64,000 nucleotides of DNA, from contig BGKB01000101.1 of NCBI GenBank assembly GCA_003116975.1, positions 124,001-188,000 of the forward strand. Direction: 5' to 3'. A program made the translations under genes and the position numbers. Position 1 is the stretch's first letter. Each line of letters opens with the position of its first letter. The notes under the pieces were generated by a model. That model made no database searches and was not told the DNA's origin. It worked only from the letters and a program-made list of their open reading frames with translations. This stretch comes from Aurantiochytrium sp. KH105. Taxonomy: Eukaryota; Sar; Bigyra; Thraustochytrida; Thraustochytriidae. This document shows positions 50,384 to 60,206 of the stretch, in pieces.

Positions 50384-53300
50384 TGAGCGCTGCGGTTGCT
50401 GCCACTGATAACAACGCAATTTCTGCTTATGCCCAAATCCAATTTTCTTGCTGTTTTGAAAAAGAAGATTCAGTCGCGAGTCGATGGGTGCATAAAGGCT
50501 GTTCGGCCACAAAGATGGAATGGGTAGTCTCAGCGATCCGTCAACTAAAGGTCTACCATTTACGGAAAATGACGCATCGCAATTATGCGGAACGCAAACC
50601 TTTTCCAGCAGCTTAGCAGCCAGCAACTTAGCAACCAGCACCTAGCAACCAGTAACCAGCAGCCAGTTGTAGGGTGCGAGCCAGTCAGTCTGCAACATTG
50701 GCTCGCGGTCTCAAAGTCAGTTTCTAGGTCAGTGGTTGGCGTGGGTTTTTGCTTTGGTGGGTGCGTGTGTGCGTGGGTGCTTGGGTAGGTTGGTCGTCAC
50801 GCATGTCCCGCGTGTTGAGTGTTGTCGAAAATCAAAAGTTTTACCGGCTGCTTCAAGACCGCCTCTTTCATGACTGCTTTGATCGTCGGCAAGATGATGG
50901 TGCGCGAAAAGAGCAGAGCAGAGCAGACGCCATCTTGCTTGATTTGACAAATCGTGCGCTTCTCATCGCGAGGGCGACGACCAGAGTCGACCGCTCATGC
51001 CATGTGCGCGATGCGAAGTCAGTCTCGTGCAAAAACGCCAGATGACGCATAGCACGCTTCTCAACGCGAGCGAGACGACCAGCCTGAGATTCGACGACGA
51101 ATGTCATGTGCGCGAAGCGAAGTCAGTCTCATGCAAGGACGTTTCGCTTTGAGCGAGCGCGACGATAAGCGCGCGCTGGAGAGACAGGCGACGTCTTAGA
51201 GTGCTTGCCGTCTGCTTTGCAGTCGGTTCCTGAGAAGCCGCGTGCGTGACTAATTGTGACGGCAGCGGCAGCGGTAGCGGCGCGTAGCTGGCTCAGCTTT
51301 TCTCTGTAAAATCGTCGATATGCCTTTGAACTGTATGCTTCTGTCCCCGAGGTACGACGAGAACGAAGAACTCTCGGCAGCGGAGATTACTTTGGTGTAA
51401 AGGCACGCTTGTAGGCGTTCGTTCTTGCGGCATCACGTTCGCTGCAAAAGTGCTGCTCAAAGTGCACGCAAACAATAAAAAGCAAGTTATTTTCTTGGGA
51501 GCCCCCCCCCCCCTCCACCCCCCCAAAAAAAGCTTTCTGCTCTTGCCAGGGACAGTCTTCAAGTAGGTACCCGAAGAAGGCCGCGACTTTCGCTAACGAA
51601 GCCCGGGACAAAGCCTGGTTCCTGCGTGATGCAATTTTTTCGGTTCGCGACCTTGCTCGCGGCATATCATTCATCACCAATCGAAAGCCCCGGCACCCTT
51701 TGTGCAGCGCTGCGGACTGATCACGCGAGCGTTGTTGCAGCTGCTGCAGCAGCTGCTGATGCGTGCGCTCAAGATCAACGTGGCGGCCTTGCGAAATCTG
51801 TCTCGGAACTCGGATCTTCTGTCGCGTCCTGGCTGCACTGTTAGCGTCATTTTTCTGCAATTCCCGAGAGGTGCGGGGCGTGCGTGCGTCACCGTGCCGT
51901 CAGTGAGAGAGCAAGTGGGTTCACGGTGGGTTCAAGGTGGGTGAGCGGGTGCGCTCTCTCAAGACATCCCCGCCATTACATGATGCAGCTGGAAGCCGGC
52001 TCCGACGCCTTTGATCCTTGGAAACTGCACTACGATGGTCTCTCCATTCGTTTTGCGCCTGAATCACGCCCGCCATGCCCCGTCCCTCAAGCAGCCAGAA
52101 CCACCAAACGAACGAACGAACAATTGAGCGATCGATCGATCGAACGAGCGAGCGAATGATGGCGCGCCGCGACCGCCGAAGACGATTGCTGGTCGCAGCA
52201 GCTGCAGCATTTTTGCTAGCTTGCTGGCAGTGGCAGGGAGGTAGGCAGGCTGGCTGGCGCGGTGCGGCAGCGGCGGCAACGCTAGTGCGCGCTTTCACTC
52301 GCTTGCGTGCGCGTCTCCTCGCAGTGCACGCAACTTTGTGATGGCCGACGGCCTGGCAGTGTAGCGATGGATCGATAACCAGGATGGAAAGAGCGCGGCC
52401 CAGACAGCGCTTTCCGAGGGGCGAGACGGGCCTTGCATGCGCCACACGTGCACTCCACGACGGCGACCTCACCCATCGCTGCCGCTGGCAGGCAGTCCTG
52501 CCGGTTTTTGCTGCGCTGGTCCTGGCCGTGATCAACTTTCGTTGGTGCCGGTGAGAGAGCGATGGGCTCGGCGGCTCGAAGCGGCCGATCGATAGATGAT
52601 GCGCGAAGTGATTAGAATGGACGGCGCGCAGCAAGTGAGGGCGGTCACGCAGCTCAGCAGCTGGCCCATCATGCCGTTGCTGGTTGGACGCATGAATGGA
52701 TAGGTGGAAGGAAGTAAGGAAGGAAGGATGGAGGGAAGGATGGATGCATGGATGCATACACGGCCAGTGAAAACATGATGGATTTTATTTTTTTCTCTTT
52801 CTCTCGTGCTTTCTGGGGTGTCGCTGTCGGTTCGCAGCCAGGCCGTGCGCGAGGCTCGCGTCCCGCGGGCACTCGACGCCGTCCCGAGTCCATGCGCGCG
52901 GTGTCCAGGCCGAGACTTGGCCTCGGCCTGCGCGAAGGAGGGCGAGCTCGAAGCGCGGTACGGGAGCTCAGCTCCGGCGGCACTGGCGCCACGGTGAGCG
53001 AGCGCAAAAAAATGGCGAGTTTGTGTTTCCTGGTCCTGGCTTTCCTTCCCCCTTCTTCCGCTTTCTCTTTGCCTCTTCCTGTCTCCCTGTGAGGCGATAA
53101 GTGCGAGCCAGATGAAAGAAAAGGAGAAAGGAGAAAGGAGGGAAAGGACGAGACGGCCACTAAGCTAAGCGGAGCAAAATGGACGCCGAGGTCCCGTCGC
53201 GCACGCGAGCTGCGCCCTGCTCTGCTCTGCCTTGCGCTGCTCTTGCAAGCCCGGCCTGGCTCGACTCCCAGGCCGTACGTTCGGCTCGGCCGGCCGCGAA

Positions 53301-53427
53301 AGCGCGAGGAGGCAGGCAGGCAGGCAGACCCCGATCGGCGGCGCGCAGGACCCTCCGAAAGACGCGAGGCGCTCACGCGCTCTCCTCCGAGATCGAGGCA
53401 GCGGCACCTTTGGGGCGGAAGCGGACT

Positions 53428-53460
<33 letters not shown>

Positions 53461-53606
53461 GCGAGGCAAGCAGACCCACATAGCCGGGCGAGCGAGGCAG
53501 GGAGCCCGCCTGTGCGGCCGCGCTGGACTCGCTCGAGCGCCCAGCCCGCCCACCGAGCCCGAGCCAGGGAGCGAGCGAGTCAGGCAGCCGGCAATAGGAG
53601 GAAAGC
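50384..53606. other. 3.2-kb intergenic region, no supported gene
   Basis: It holds CAGC/AACC-type repeats (about 50609-50665), a poly-C tract (51502-51528), GATC/CGAACGA repeats (about 52105-52155), AAGGATGGA repeats (52700-52755) and an (AAGC)n run (53429-53461). Open frames on both strands are low-complexity and have no domain. Confidence 0.45.
50956..51142. repeat. Imperfect direct duplication, about 95 bp
   Basis: GCTTCTCATCGCGAGGGCGA...GCGAAGTCAGTCTCGTGCAA (50958 onwards) is repeated as GCTTCTCAACGCGAGCGAGA...GCGAAGTCAGTCTCATGCAA (51056 onwards), with scattered differences. Confidence 0.75.
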
Positions 53607-55550
53607 ATGCTTCTGTGGCGCCATGAAAAGCTCGTGGTGGCGTTCTTTATCGCCACGCTCGCCGGGTGGAACCTGTCGACCATGTTTGCGAGGAGCGAGC
53701 AGCTCCTGCGCAACGAGCTCGCCATCCACGCGACGTACGTGGCTCGCAACGAGTCGCCCATGTACAACATGAACCTGCTCGCAGAACTCGACCTCGGCCC
53801 GAGCTTCGAGTCGAACCCGCGTGAGGCGGGCGACGTTCGTATCGAGCTCATCGCCATCGACAGGAGGCGGAGTTCGAACGTTGGAGCAAACTTGCGGAGC
53901 AACGCCGATGACAGTGATGATGGCGAGGCGCGTGAGCCCAATTTTCACGCTGACGGCACCCAACCGATGCACGATTACTCGAATATTGACTCATCGCTGG
54001 AGGACCGGCCCAGAGGGAATGAGAATGATGAAGGCGGCCTTGAAATCGAAATCGACGAGGTCGCGACAGAAGAAAACAACAGCGTTCACACACTCACGCT
54101 GCTGACGGGCCCCTGGTACGAGGAAATGTGGGCCAAAAGTGGTCTCGATACGCGGGTGCAGCGAATCGAGGAGAACATGTCGTACTGGGCATTCCCCACG
54201 AGCGAAAAGGTGGTCCTCGTATGGGGCGCCTCAAAGCTCATGGCGCGTGACCAGCAAATGTACCTTCCCACGCTCGAAGGCGCAGGATGGGGCGTGCAGC
54301 GAATGAAGGGGGACGTGCCCCTCACAAACCGCGCACTGAGTCAAGTGTCGAACGCTTTTCTGCTCTGCATGGCTCCGCAAGAGAATTGTCTCTTTGCGAA
54401 CTGGCCGAACCACGTCAAGCGATATCAGCGCGTGAATCGCGTGCCTGGACTCCGCGAGACGCTGTGGAGCAAGGACAGCTTTTGCCGAACCATGAAACAA
54501 GCCATTCGTGGGGACCCGCGCTTCGCCGAAGACGTCTTTGAATGTTGGGTGTTTCCGGGCGAGTGGCGAGAAGCGCATGCGTATGCGACCGCACATGATG
54601 AAGTGTCGTTCATCAGCAAGCCGCTTGCGAGTTACGGCGGCATTGGCGTTACTGTGTTGAATGGCGCGCGAGATTTGCGGCGCGTGCATGGGAGCTCTCG
54701 CATTCTGCAAACGTACCTTTCGCGCCCGTACCTGATTCATCAGCGCAAGTGGGACTTGCGCGCCTATGTATTGGTGACTTCGACGGTCCCGATGCGTGCA
54801 TATGTGCACGAGCGCGGAATCGTGCGCTTTGCGTCGCGAGATTACAACGAGCAGGCACGACGGGCGAATCAGGTGCTTACAAACACGCACGTGAATAAGC
54901 AGTTTGCGAAACAGAACGTGACAAGCATCACATGGTCATTCAAGGATCTTCGGGATCAACTGACTGCGGACGGGCATGACGCCGACGCCCTTTTCCTTGA
55001 CATGCAAAAGTCAATTTCTACCGTTCTTTTGAGTGGCGAAAAGGCGTGGCAGTCGTTTTACCAATCAAAGCAGCAAGCCGAGTGCGTCAACTGTTACCAG
55101 ATTCTTGGCATTGATTTGATTGTCGATGAGAATCTTAAAACTCGCGTGCTTGAGGTTAACGCGCAGCCGAGCCTCCGCATGTCAGATGACGAGCAAGATC
55201 ACTATAGTCAGACGAAGCAAGTGATGCTTGCAGATACTCTGGGCATGTTTGTGGAGACGAACAGTTCTGAGGCAAAAGAGCTTCTCGACGCCGTCAAGGG
55301 CATCGACGTAGATGTGCTCCAGGCATTGGACACGCGCCACTGGGAGTACCTGATCTCTTACATGAACGAGCGGAAGCGTCCGGGCGGGTGGGAAATGGTA
55401 TACCCGAATTTGACTTTCGAAAAGTACCACGATGCCTTTTTAGATCATCTCGAATCAACGCGGGCTCGATTTGCTTTGCAGCGTGTGCTTATGCACCTCG
55501 AGAAGAAGTTTGCGGCGCAATCGCAAGAGATCTCGCTTGATTCTTTGTAA
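53607..55550 (+). CDS. TTL-like (tubulin-tyrosine ligase family) ATP-grasp protein with N-terminal signal anchor
   Basis: The 647-residue ORF starts MLLWRHEKLVVAFFIATLAGWNLSTMF, a basic residue pair and then about 18 hydrophobic residues, which looks like a signal anchor. An acidic disordered stem follows (about 75-160). The TTL domain (about 170-560) shows SKPLASYGGIGVTVL, LIHQRKWDLRAYVLVTS, GIVRFASRDY, THVNKQF, and GIDLIVDENLKTRVLEVNAQPSL, the ATP-grasp lysine, arginine and Glu/Asn metal-binding elements. TTL enzymes ligate amino acids (Tyr, Glu, Gly) to tubulin or other proteins. A membrane-anchored, lumen-facing member would act on secretory proteins instead. Family assignment is firm; topology is inferred. 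Confidence 0.9.
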   Translation: MLLWRHEKLVVAFFIATLAGWNLSTMFARSEQLLRNELAIHATYVARNESPMYNMNLLAELDLGPSFESNPREAGDVRIELIAIDRRRSSNVGANLRSNADDSDDGEAREPNFHADGTQPMHDYSNIDSSLEDRPRGNENDEGGLEIEIDEVATEENNSVHTLTLLTGPWYEEMWAKSGLDTRVQRIEENMSYWAFPTSEKVVLVWGASKLMARDQQMYLPTLEGAGWGVQRMKGDVPLTNRALSQVSNAFLLCMAPQENCLFANWPNHVKRYQRVNRVPGLRETLWSKDSFCRTMKQAIRGDPRFAEDVFECWVFPGEWREAHAYATAHDEVSFISKPLASYGGIGVTVLNGARDLRRVHGSSRILQTYLSRPYLIHQRKWDLRAYVLVTSTVPMRAYVHERGIVRFASRDYNEQARRANQVLTNTHVNKQFAKQNVTSITWSFKDLRDQLTADGHDADALFLDMQKSISTVLLSGEKAWQSFYQSKQQAECVNCYQILGIDLIVDENLKTRVLEVNAQPSLRMSDDEQDHYSQTKQVMLADTLGMFVETNSSEAKELLDAVKGIDVDVLQALDTRHWEYLISYMNERKRPGGWEMVYPNLTFEKYHDAFLDHLESTRARFALQRVLMHLEKKFAAQSQEISLDSL

Positions 55551-56108
55551 CCTCTTGTTCGTGAGTATTTTTCCTGAGAGGAAATGGTGGTGTCCTCCTT
55601 CATGATCCATTCTGTGTCTAAGATTTTTGATAGAAAAGGTTTCTCTTATTATTCGTGCCAGTCGTTTTCCTCTCCGTCTTGCCAGAGATTTGTTTTAGCA
55701 CACTCATGGGCGCGCTACCCTTTGCGCTTGAGGTCGCTCTTTACATGGCTTGCTTGGGCTTGAAGAGCTAGCTCATTGGCTGCTTTTGAATCAGAGACTC
55801 TTCTGGCTGTGCGTGTATGTAAAAACATTGCGTTGCGGCGAAACAATTGCGTTGCGGCGAAATATTTGCGTTGCGGCCGAACGTGGGATGTCTCTGAGCG
55901 AGATAGTTTGCGGATGAGAGATTATTCTCTCATCTCGAGTCTCATGACGAGTTTTTCAATAAAAGGTTTGATGCGATTTTATATCTGAAAATGTAGGATG
56001 ATCAGACTCAAATGAGATTTCCTTGATCCCTTTACAAGCCAAGCTAAAGATCTACAGTCTCACGTCCGGCACAAGGGCGCCGGTTTTTTTGCTCGATAGT
56101 GCTAGAGT
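55551..56108. other. Convergent 3' region with a 19-bp triple repeat
   Basis: Between the TTL-like and AP2 genes. Three tandem copies of TTGCGTTGCGGCGAAACAA (starts 55828, 55847, 55866, the last diverged) lie here. No gene is evident. Confidence 0.6.
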
Positions 56109-57038
56109 TCAATACGAATTGGTGCGTCGTATTTTGTTTCTGTTCGGACGCTGTCTTGGTGGCGGCATTGCCTCTGTGATGCTTGTGGTATTTGGATCTG
56201 CATTTGAAGGCGATGGTGTTTCATTGGTCTGGTCTTGTGCGAGACGCAAAAGCGCCTCGTCCAGTTGTTCGGGTGTCAGTGCCGCAACTTCCTCATTGCT
56301 GGCTCGACTCAATGCCCACAACAGGCGCGCGCGGTCATTTGGAGAGGGAAAATTGAGTTCGGGAAAGGAGGGTCCAAAGAGAGACTCTGCACAGGCGTCA
56401 AAGGCCAACGCAGCGCGGAGTTCTGTGGCAAAGGGACCGAGTACTTCGCAGCGGCCATGGCACCATATCACAGCGATAAAAGAGCGGTCCCTTCGGACAT
56501 ACTGGACACCGTTATACCTACATTGGACAAAGCTGTCTTCGGAGTCATCGTCATTGGGACCGCCTTGATTTCCGTCACTTCCACCGCTACCTCCACTGCT
56601 GTAGCCGGTCCCTCCTTGGAATCTGTCTGTGCGAACTGATATTGATGAATCAGAGCTTCCATGTGTGCCGAGGGACTCATGACCGCTCGAGCTGGCGTCT
56701 GATCCTGGACGCGTTGGCACAAAGGGTAGGGCGGCGTTACGAAGGCGGTCGATGACGGATTCAACATGAATGTGCTGAGATTCCGCACTTGCTTGCGAGT
56801 CTTGTCGTTGCCTGCGGCGTCTATGCGTTGTCACATGGTGACGGTCGCCCTCGTCGCCGGTTGTGTTTGAGTCTGTAGTAGCGGTAGCATCTTCGTCGTC
56901 ATCGCCGTTTACGTCGATGCTAATGATGGTACTTGTGTCTGCAGGTCGGGGATCTGAACGGGAGGCATCTGCAGAGTGTCCTTGTTCAAGAACAAAGGAG
57001 ACGCGGCGATTGTCGCGGTCCTGCGCGTTGGCGTCCAT
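56109..57038 (-). CDS. AP2/ERF-type DNA-binding domain protein
   Basis: The 309-residue protein is disordered, Ser/Asp/Gly-rich and basic (THRRRRQRQ) except for one domain at about 168-231. There YNGVQYVRRDRSFIAVIWCHG, then GPFATELRAALAFDACAESLFG and ELNFP, line up with the AP2 pattern YRGV..W.A.I...G....LG.F.T..EAA.AYD.AA..L.G....LNFP. AP2 domains bind DNA through a three-stranded sheet and occur in plants, apicomplexans, some stramenopiles and mobile-element endonucleases. The single domain and no HNH motif favour a transcription factor. The ATG at 57038 is the first in frame. Confidence 0.82.
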   Translation of the reverse strand: MDANAQDRDNRRVSFVLEQGHSADASRSDPRPADTSTIISIDVNGDDDEDATATTDSNTTGDEGDRHHVTTHRRRRQRQDSQASAESQHIHVESVIDRLRNAALPFVPTRPGSDASSSGHESLGTHGSSDSSISVRTDRFQGGTGYSSGGSGGSDGNQGGPNDDDSEDSFVQCRYNGVQYVRRDRSFIAVIWCHGRCEVLGPFATELRAALAFDACAESLFGPSFPELNFPSPNDRARLLWALSRASNEEVAALTPEQLDEALLRLAQDQTNETPSPSNADPNTTSITEAMPPPRQRPNRNKIRRTNSY

Positions 57039-59732
57039 TGTGTGAATCCTGGCAACGGCGAGACGTGGTAAAGGGGGTTTGGGTGCTCAAAGTCTGACTG
57101 TCTAACAAAGGGGAGGGAGCAGTAGGAGGGTGAGGAGCCGCGACCGACCAGGAGGGCAGGCGTGGAGGCCCGGCAGGCAGGCAGGCCGGCAGGCAGGCAG
57201 GCAGGCGCGCAGGCGGGAGAGAGAGCCGCCGTCTTTGCTCTGTGCGCGCGCGCAGGCGCAAGAGGGAGGGAGGGAGGGAGTGCAATCGCCTTCTTTCTTG
57301 GCCAAGTTCACGCGTCTCGTCCGCTTGCCTCTCTGTGTCTCTCTTTCGCTCGCTCGCCCTCGCTCGCCGCGCGCTCTCTCTCTCCTTGCCGGTCCTGCGA
57401 GGCCTCGGCGCGCGCGCGGGGGCGCGTGGGAGGTCGAAGGCGCGCGGGCGGTCGAGCGGGGCGACGGGAAGCGCAGCGGCGCCGGAGAGGAGCGTGGAAA
57501 GAATGGCGTCTGCTGGCTTGGCCGGCGCGCTGCTTGCCTGCCCCCCAGCGCCCCGCCGCCAGGCGCCGCGAGCCTCGGTCGCCTCCACTGGGTTTCCACG
57601 CCCCTCTCCCGCAGCTCAGGCCGCCCTCGACAGACCCGCGCGGGAGACGTGGCAGTACGAGCTTGACTTTGGGGCTCGCTAGGCCCCCGCCACGTCCTTC
57701 GTGCCCCCCTCACCCCCACCTCGGGCGCATCAGAATGGAGCCGCTGTGGTGGCTGAGAGTCAACGCGCATCGCGAAGCGGGTTTCGCTCGGGGTGCGGAG
57801 CCACAGCAGACACCACGCTTCGAAGGCTGCGGGCGCGTTGCGAGGCGCGAGGCGCGGCGCGAAGAGGATTCGCTTAGGAGTAGGCACAGGCAGCGATCCC
57901 GCAGACGCCGCGAAGCAGCTCGCCTGGCGGGCGCTTTGCGATGCGGCTCGAACGCTTCTCACAGCAACAGGACAGCCGGCGACGCGGGAAGAGCGCAGAG
58001 GCGCGGAGAGGGAAACGCCCAGCCAGGCACGCAGATCGAGCCAGCAAGCCGGCGACGTCCGGACGCCGCGCCGGCCGCGCAGCCGCGCCGGATCTGCGAG
58101 GACGGCCCTCCAAGCGGCCAGCCTTGCCTTGCAGGCCGCTGCCGCTGCCGCTCGACAGAGCCGCCGTTTTCGGCAGAACGTGCAGGCCTGGCCCGCCCTC
58201 CGCGCCGCCCTCTCTGGTCTCTGGAGGCTGGATGTGGGCCGCAGGCGGCCGAGGGGGCGGGCCTCACGGCGACTTGCGGCGCCGAGGGCTTGCCAACCGC
58301 TCCTCGTCCCTGTGAGCGGCCGGCGGCGTCCGGCCGCTGATGCCGCCGGCCGCGGCGCTCGCGGCTGCTGCGCGCGAGGCCGGCCACGCCATGGCGTCGC
58401 GGCGGCTGCCTGTCTGCCCGCCTGTCTGCCAGGGAGAGAGACGGAGAGAGGAAGGAAGGGAGGGAGGGAGGGAGGGAAGGAGGTTTCTCGTCGAATGAGG
58501 GAGATAGCAAGAGGGGGGAGCGCAGCCGTGGGGAGAGAGAGGGGGACCTTGGCAACGGCGAAAAGCAGTAGCGAAAATGGGGACTGCGGGGATCGAGGCA
58601 GACTGGCGTGGGCGCGCAGAGGAGGCATTCGCAGCTTGAGGTTGGAAATGAGCTGTTTTGTGGAAACTTAGCTGTGGTAGGAATTAAGTATGGATGACTG
58701 CTCTGTGGGCGCTTCGCGAATTATTCTTGATTTTCTTGTCAATCTACTGAGGTAAACTTTTGCTAGTGGCAGCGTGGTGGGCGTAACCTATACGGCCGCT
58801 GTCTGGCCCCCGATAGGTTCTCCGCTGTGTTGAGGGAAAATGCATCCAAAAGCAGCGCTGTTTGGCGCTGCTGCGGACCGCAAATTCTTTTAGCGGCATG
58901 TACTTTGCGATTCGGCCCCGCTGCTTGAGCCCTCCAGCGGCCAAGCACCACAGAGCGCAGCGAAGCGCTACGTTGCCCCTGTCGTCGGCCCCGCATCTAT
59001 CGCTGCCGCGCGAGCGCGCGATGCCCTACCTCCCCCTCTCCGCCCTACGCGTCTACGTTCGCGGGCGCGGATGAGATAGACCGATCGATACTGGTGGGGA
59101 TGGTGGTATGTATAGTCAGAGAGTAAGGCAAACAGCGAGGGCGGGAGGGAGAGAGAGAGAGAGAGAGGACTCGGAGGCCAGAAGAAAATAGACGACCAGA
59201 AGCGACGCGCGCGTTCGTCCCCAGCCGTCTCGCTCCCTCTCCCTCTCCCCCTCTCCCACTCCCCTCCTCCTGTCTACCTCCGCGTCCGCACCTCAGTCGG
59301 GACGGAAGGGTTTCATAATGGGTCTTATGGCTAGCTATGGGAAACCACTATTTTTTTTTTTTAATTAATTGATGCCTGATTCGAGGGACGTTGGGGAGGG
59401 TGCGTTCTTCGTAGCTGGTACTGGCGGGCCTTTTGCGGGCTGCTTCGCGATGTCATGGCCGTGTGCTGCTTTGCGATGTCGCGGCCGCGAGGCAGCGCGA
59501 GGCAGGTTTCTGACTAGAGCAAGGTGGCAGGATCGCCCCAGCGAGATGTTTTGCTGACTGTGCAGGTTCGAATCATTGTGTTCGATGACGGAGATGGCGT
59601 TTCGTTGGAGGAAAGCACGTAGGGTTGTTGCTGTTTAATCAAATCATGTACGAGCGATTTCGGCGACTAAGGCGCGTGTTTTTCTTGCATTGATTTGATC
59701 TCGACAGCGAGTCAGGCATTTGCCCTGGCAAG
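57039..59732. other. 2.7-kb GC-rich intergenic region
   Basis: GCAGGCAG repeats (57170-57205), GGGAGGGA runs (57265-57280, 58455-58485) and GAGAGA runs (59150-59167) dominate. Long open frames on both strands (up to 508 codons, minus 58628-57102) are Arg/Ala/Pro-rich and have no domain. Two diverged copies of a CGA[AG][TC]CATTGTGT segment occur near 59567 and 59757. Confidence 0.45.
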
Positions 59733-60206
59733 ATGAGTTGCTGTCTATGGAATTTCGAGCCATTGTGTGCGTTTGAGAAGACGGCAGCTCGCTATCTCTT
59801 GCTTTTTGAAATTAAAATCAAATTAAGCAGGGAAGCTCCGCCCGATTCAACTGCTCTTCTTGATTTCAAGCAGCAGATGAGCACACTGGTTAGGAAACAA
59901 GAGCAGAGGCTGAATTATCGACGAAACGTGAAGGATAGGAGGGGCCAAGGAATTGTCCAGGATGCGAAAGCCTTTGCCTCACGGCAAAGGCGGTTTCTCT
60001 CGCGAGGAACTCTAAACACGAGCGGCCCCGATAAGCCCATCGATCAAGAAAGCTGGCAGCCTTGTTCCGAATTGGAAGGTGCTCAAGAGAGGATTGAAAG
60101 CTATAAAAGAGAAGATGCGAAGGAGGACGAACCAATCTGTACCCGTTTATTCCAATGGCAATGTAAAGGTTACCTTCGCCAGAATCATCTCTCGATAGAG
60201 GAATAA
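59733..60206 (+). CDS. Hypothetical protein (157 aa), weakly supported
   Basis: The ORF starts MSCCLWNFEPLCAFEKTAARYLLLFEIK and ends NHLSIEE. Unlike nearby frames its composition is balanced, charged and mostly helical, with KRED and ELEGAQERIES segments. It lies in AT-richer DNA, where a 157-codon open frame is less likely by chance. No family, signal peptide or membrane segment is recognised. It could be a lineage-specific gene, an exon of a larger gene or an old fragment. Confidence 0.35.
   Translation: MSCCLWNFEPLCAFEKTAARYLLLFEIKIKLSREAPPDSTALLDFKQQMSTLVRKQEQRLNYRRNVKDRRGQGIVQDAKAFASRQRRFLSRGTLNTSGPDKPIDQESWQPCSELEGAQERIESYKREDAKEDEPICTRLFQWQCKGYLRQNHLSIEE

Noticed and set aside
51502-51528. 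Poly-C tract
   Set aside because: Simple homopolymer run with one interruption; no evidence of a gene or a defined regulatory role.
57102-58628. 508-codon open frame on the minus strand
   Set aside because: Composition follows local GC repeats, with overlapping rivals on the plus strand (392 and 292 codons) and no recognisable motif.
59560-59575. GGTTCGAATCA, resembling a tRNA B box
   Set aside because: No matching A box or cloverleaf could be found around it. The GGGTTCGAGTGC word in the 63-kb repeats was rejected as a tRNA-like element for the same reason.
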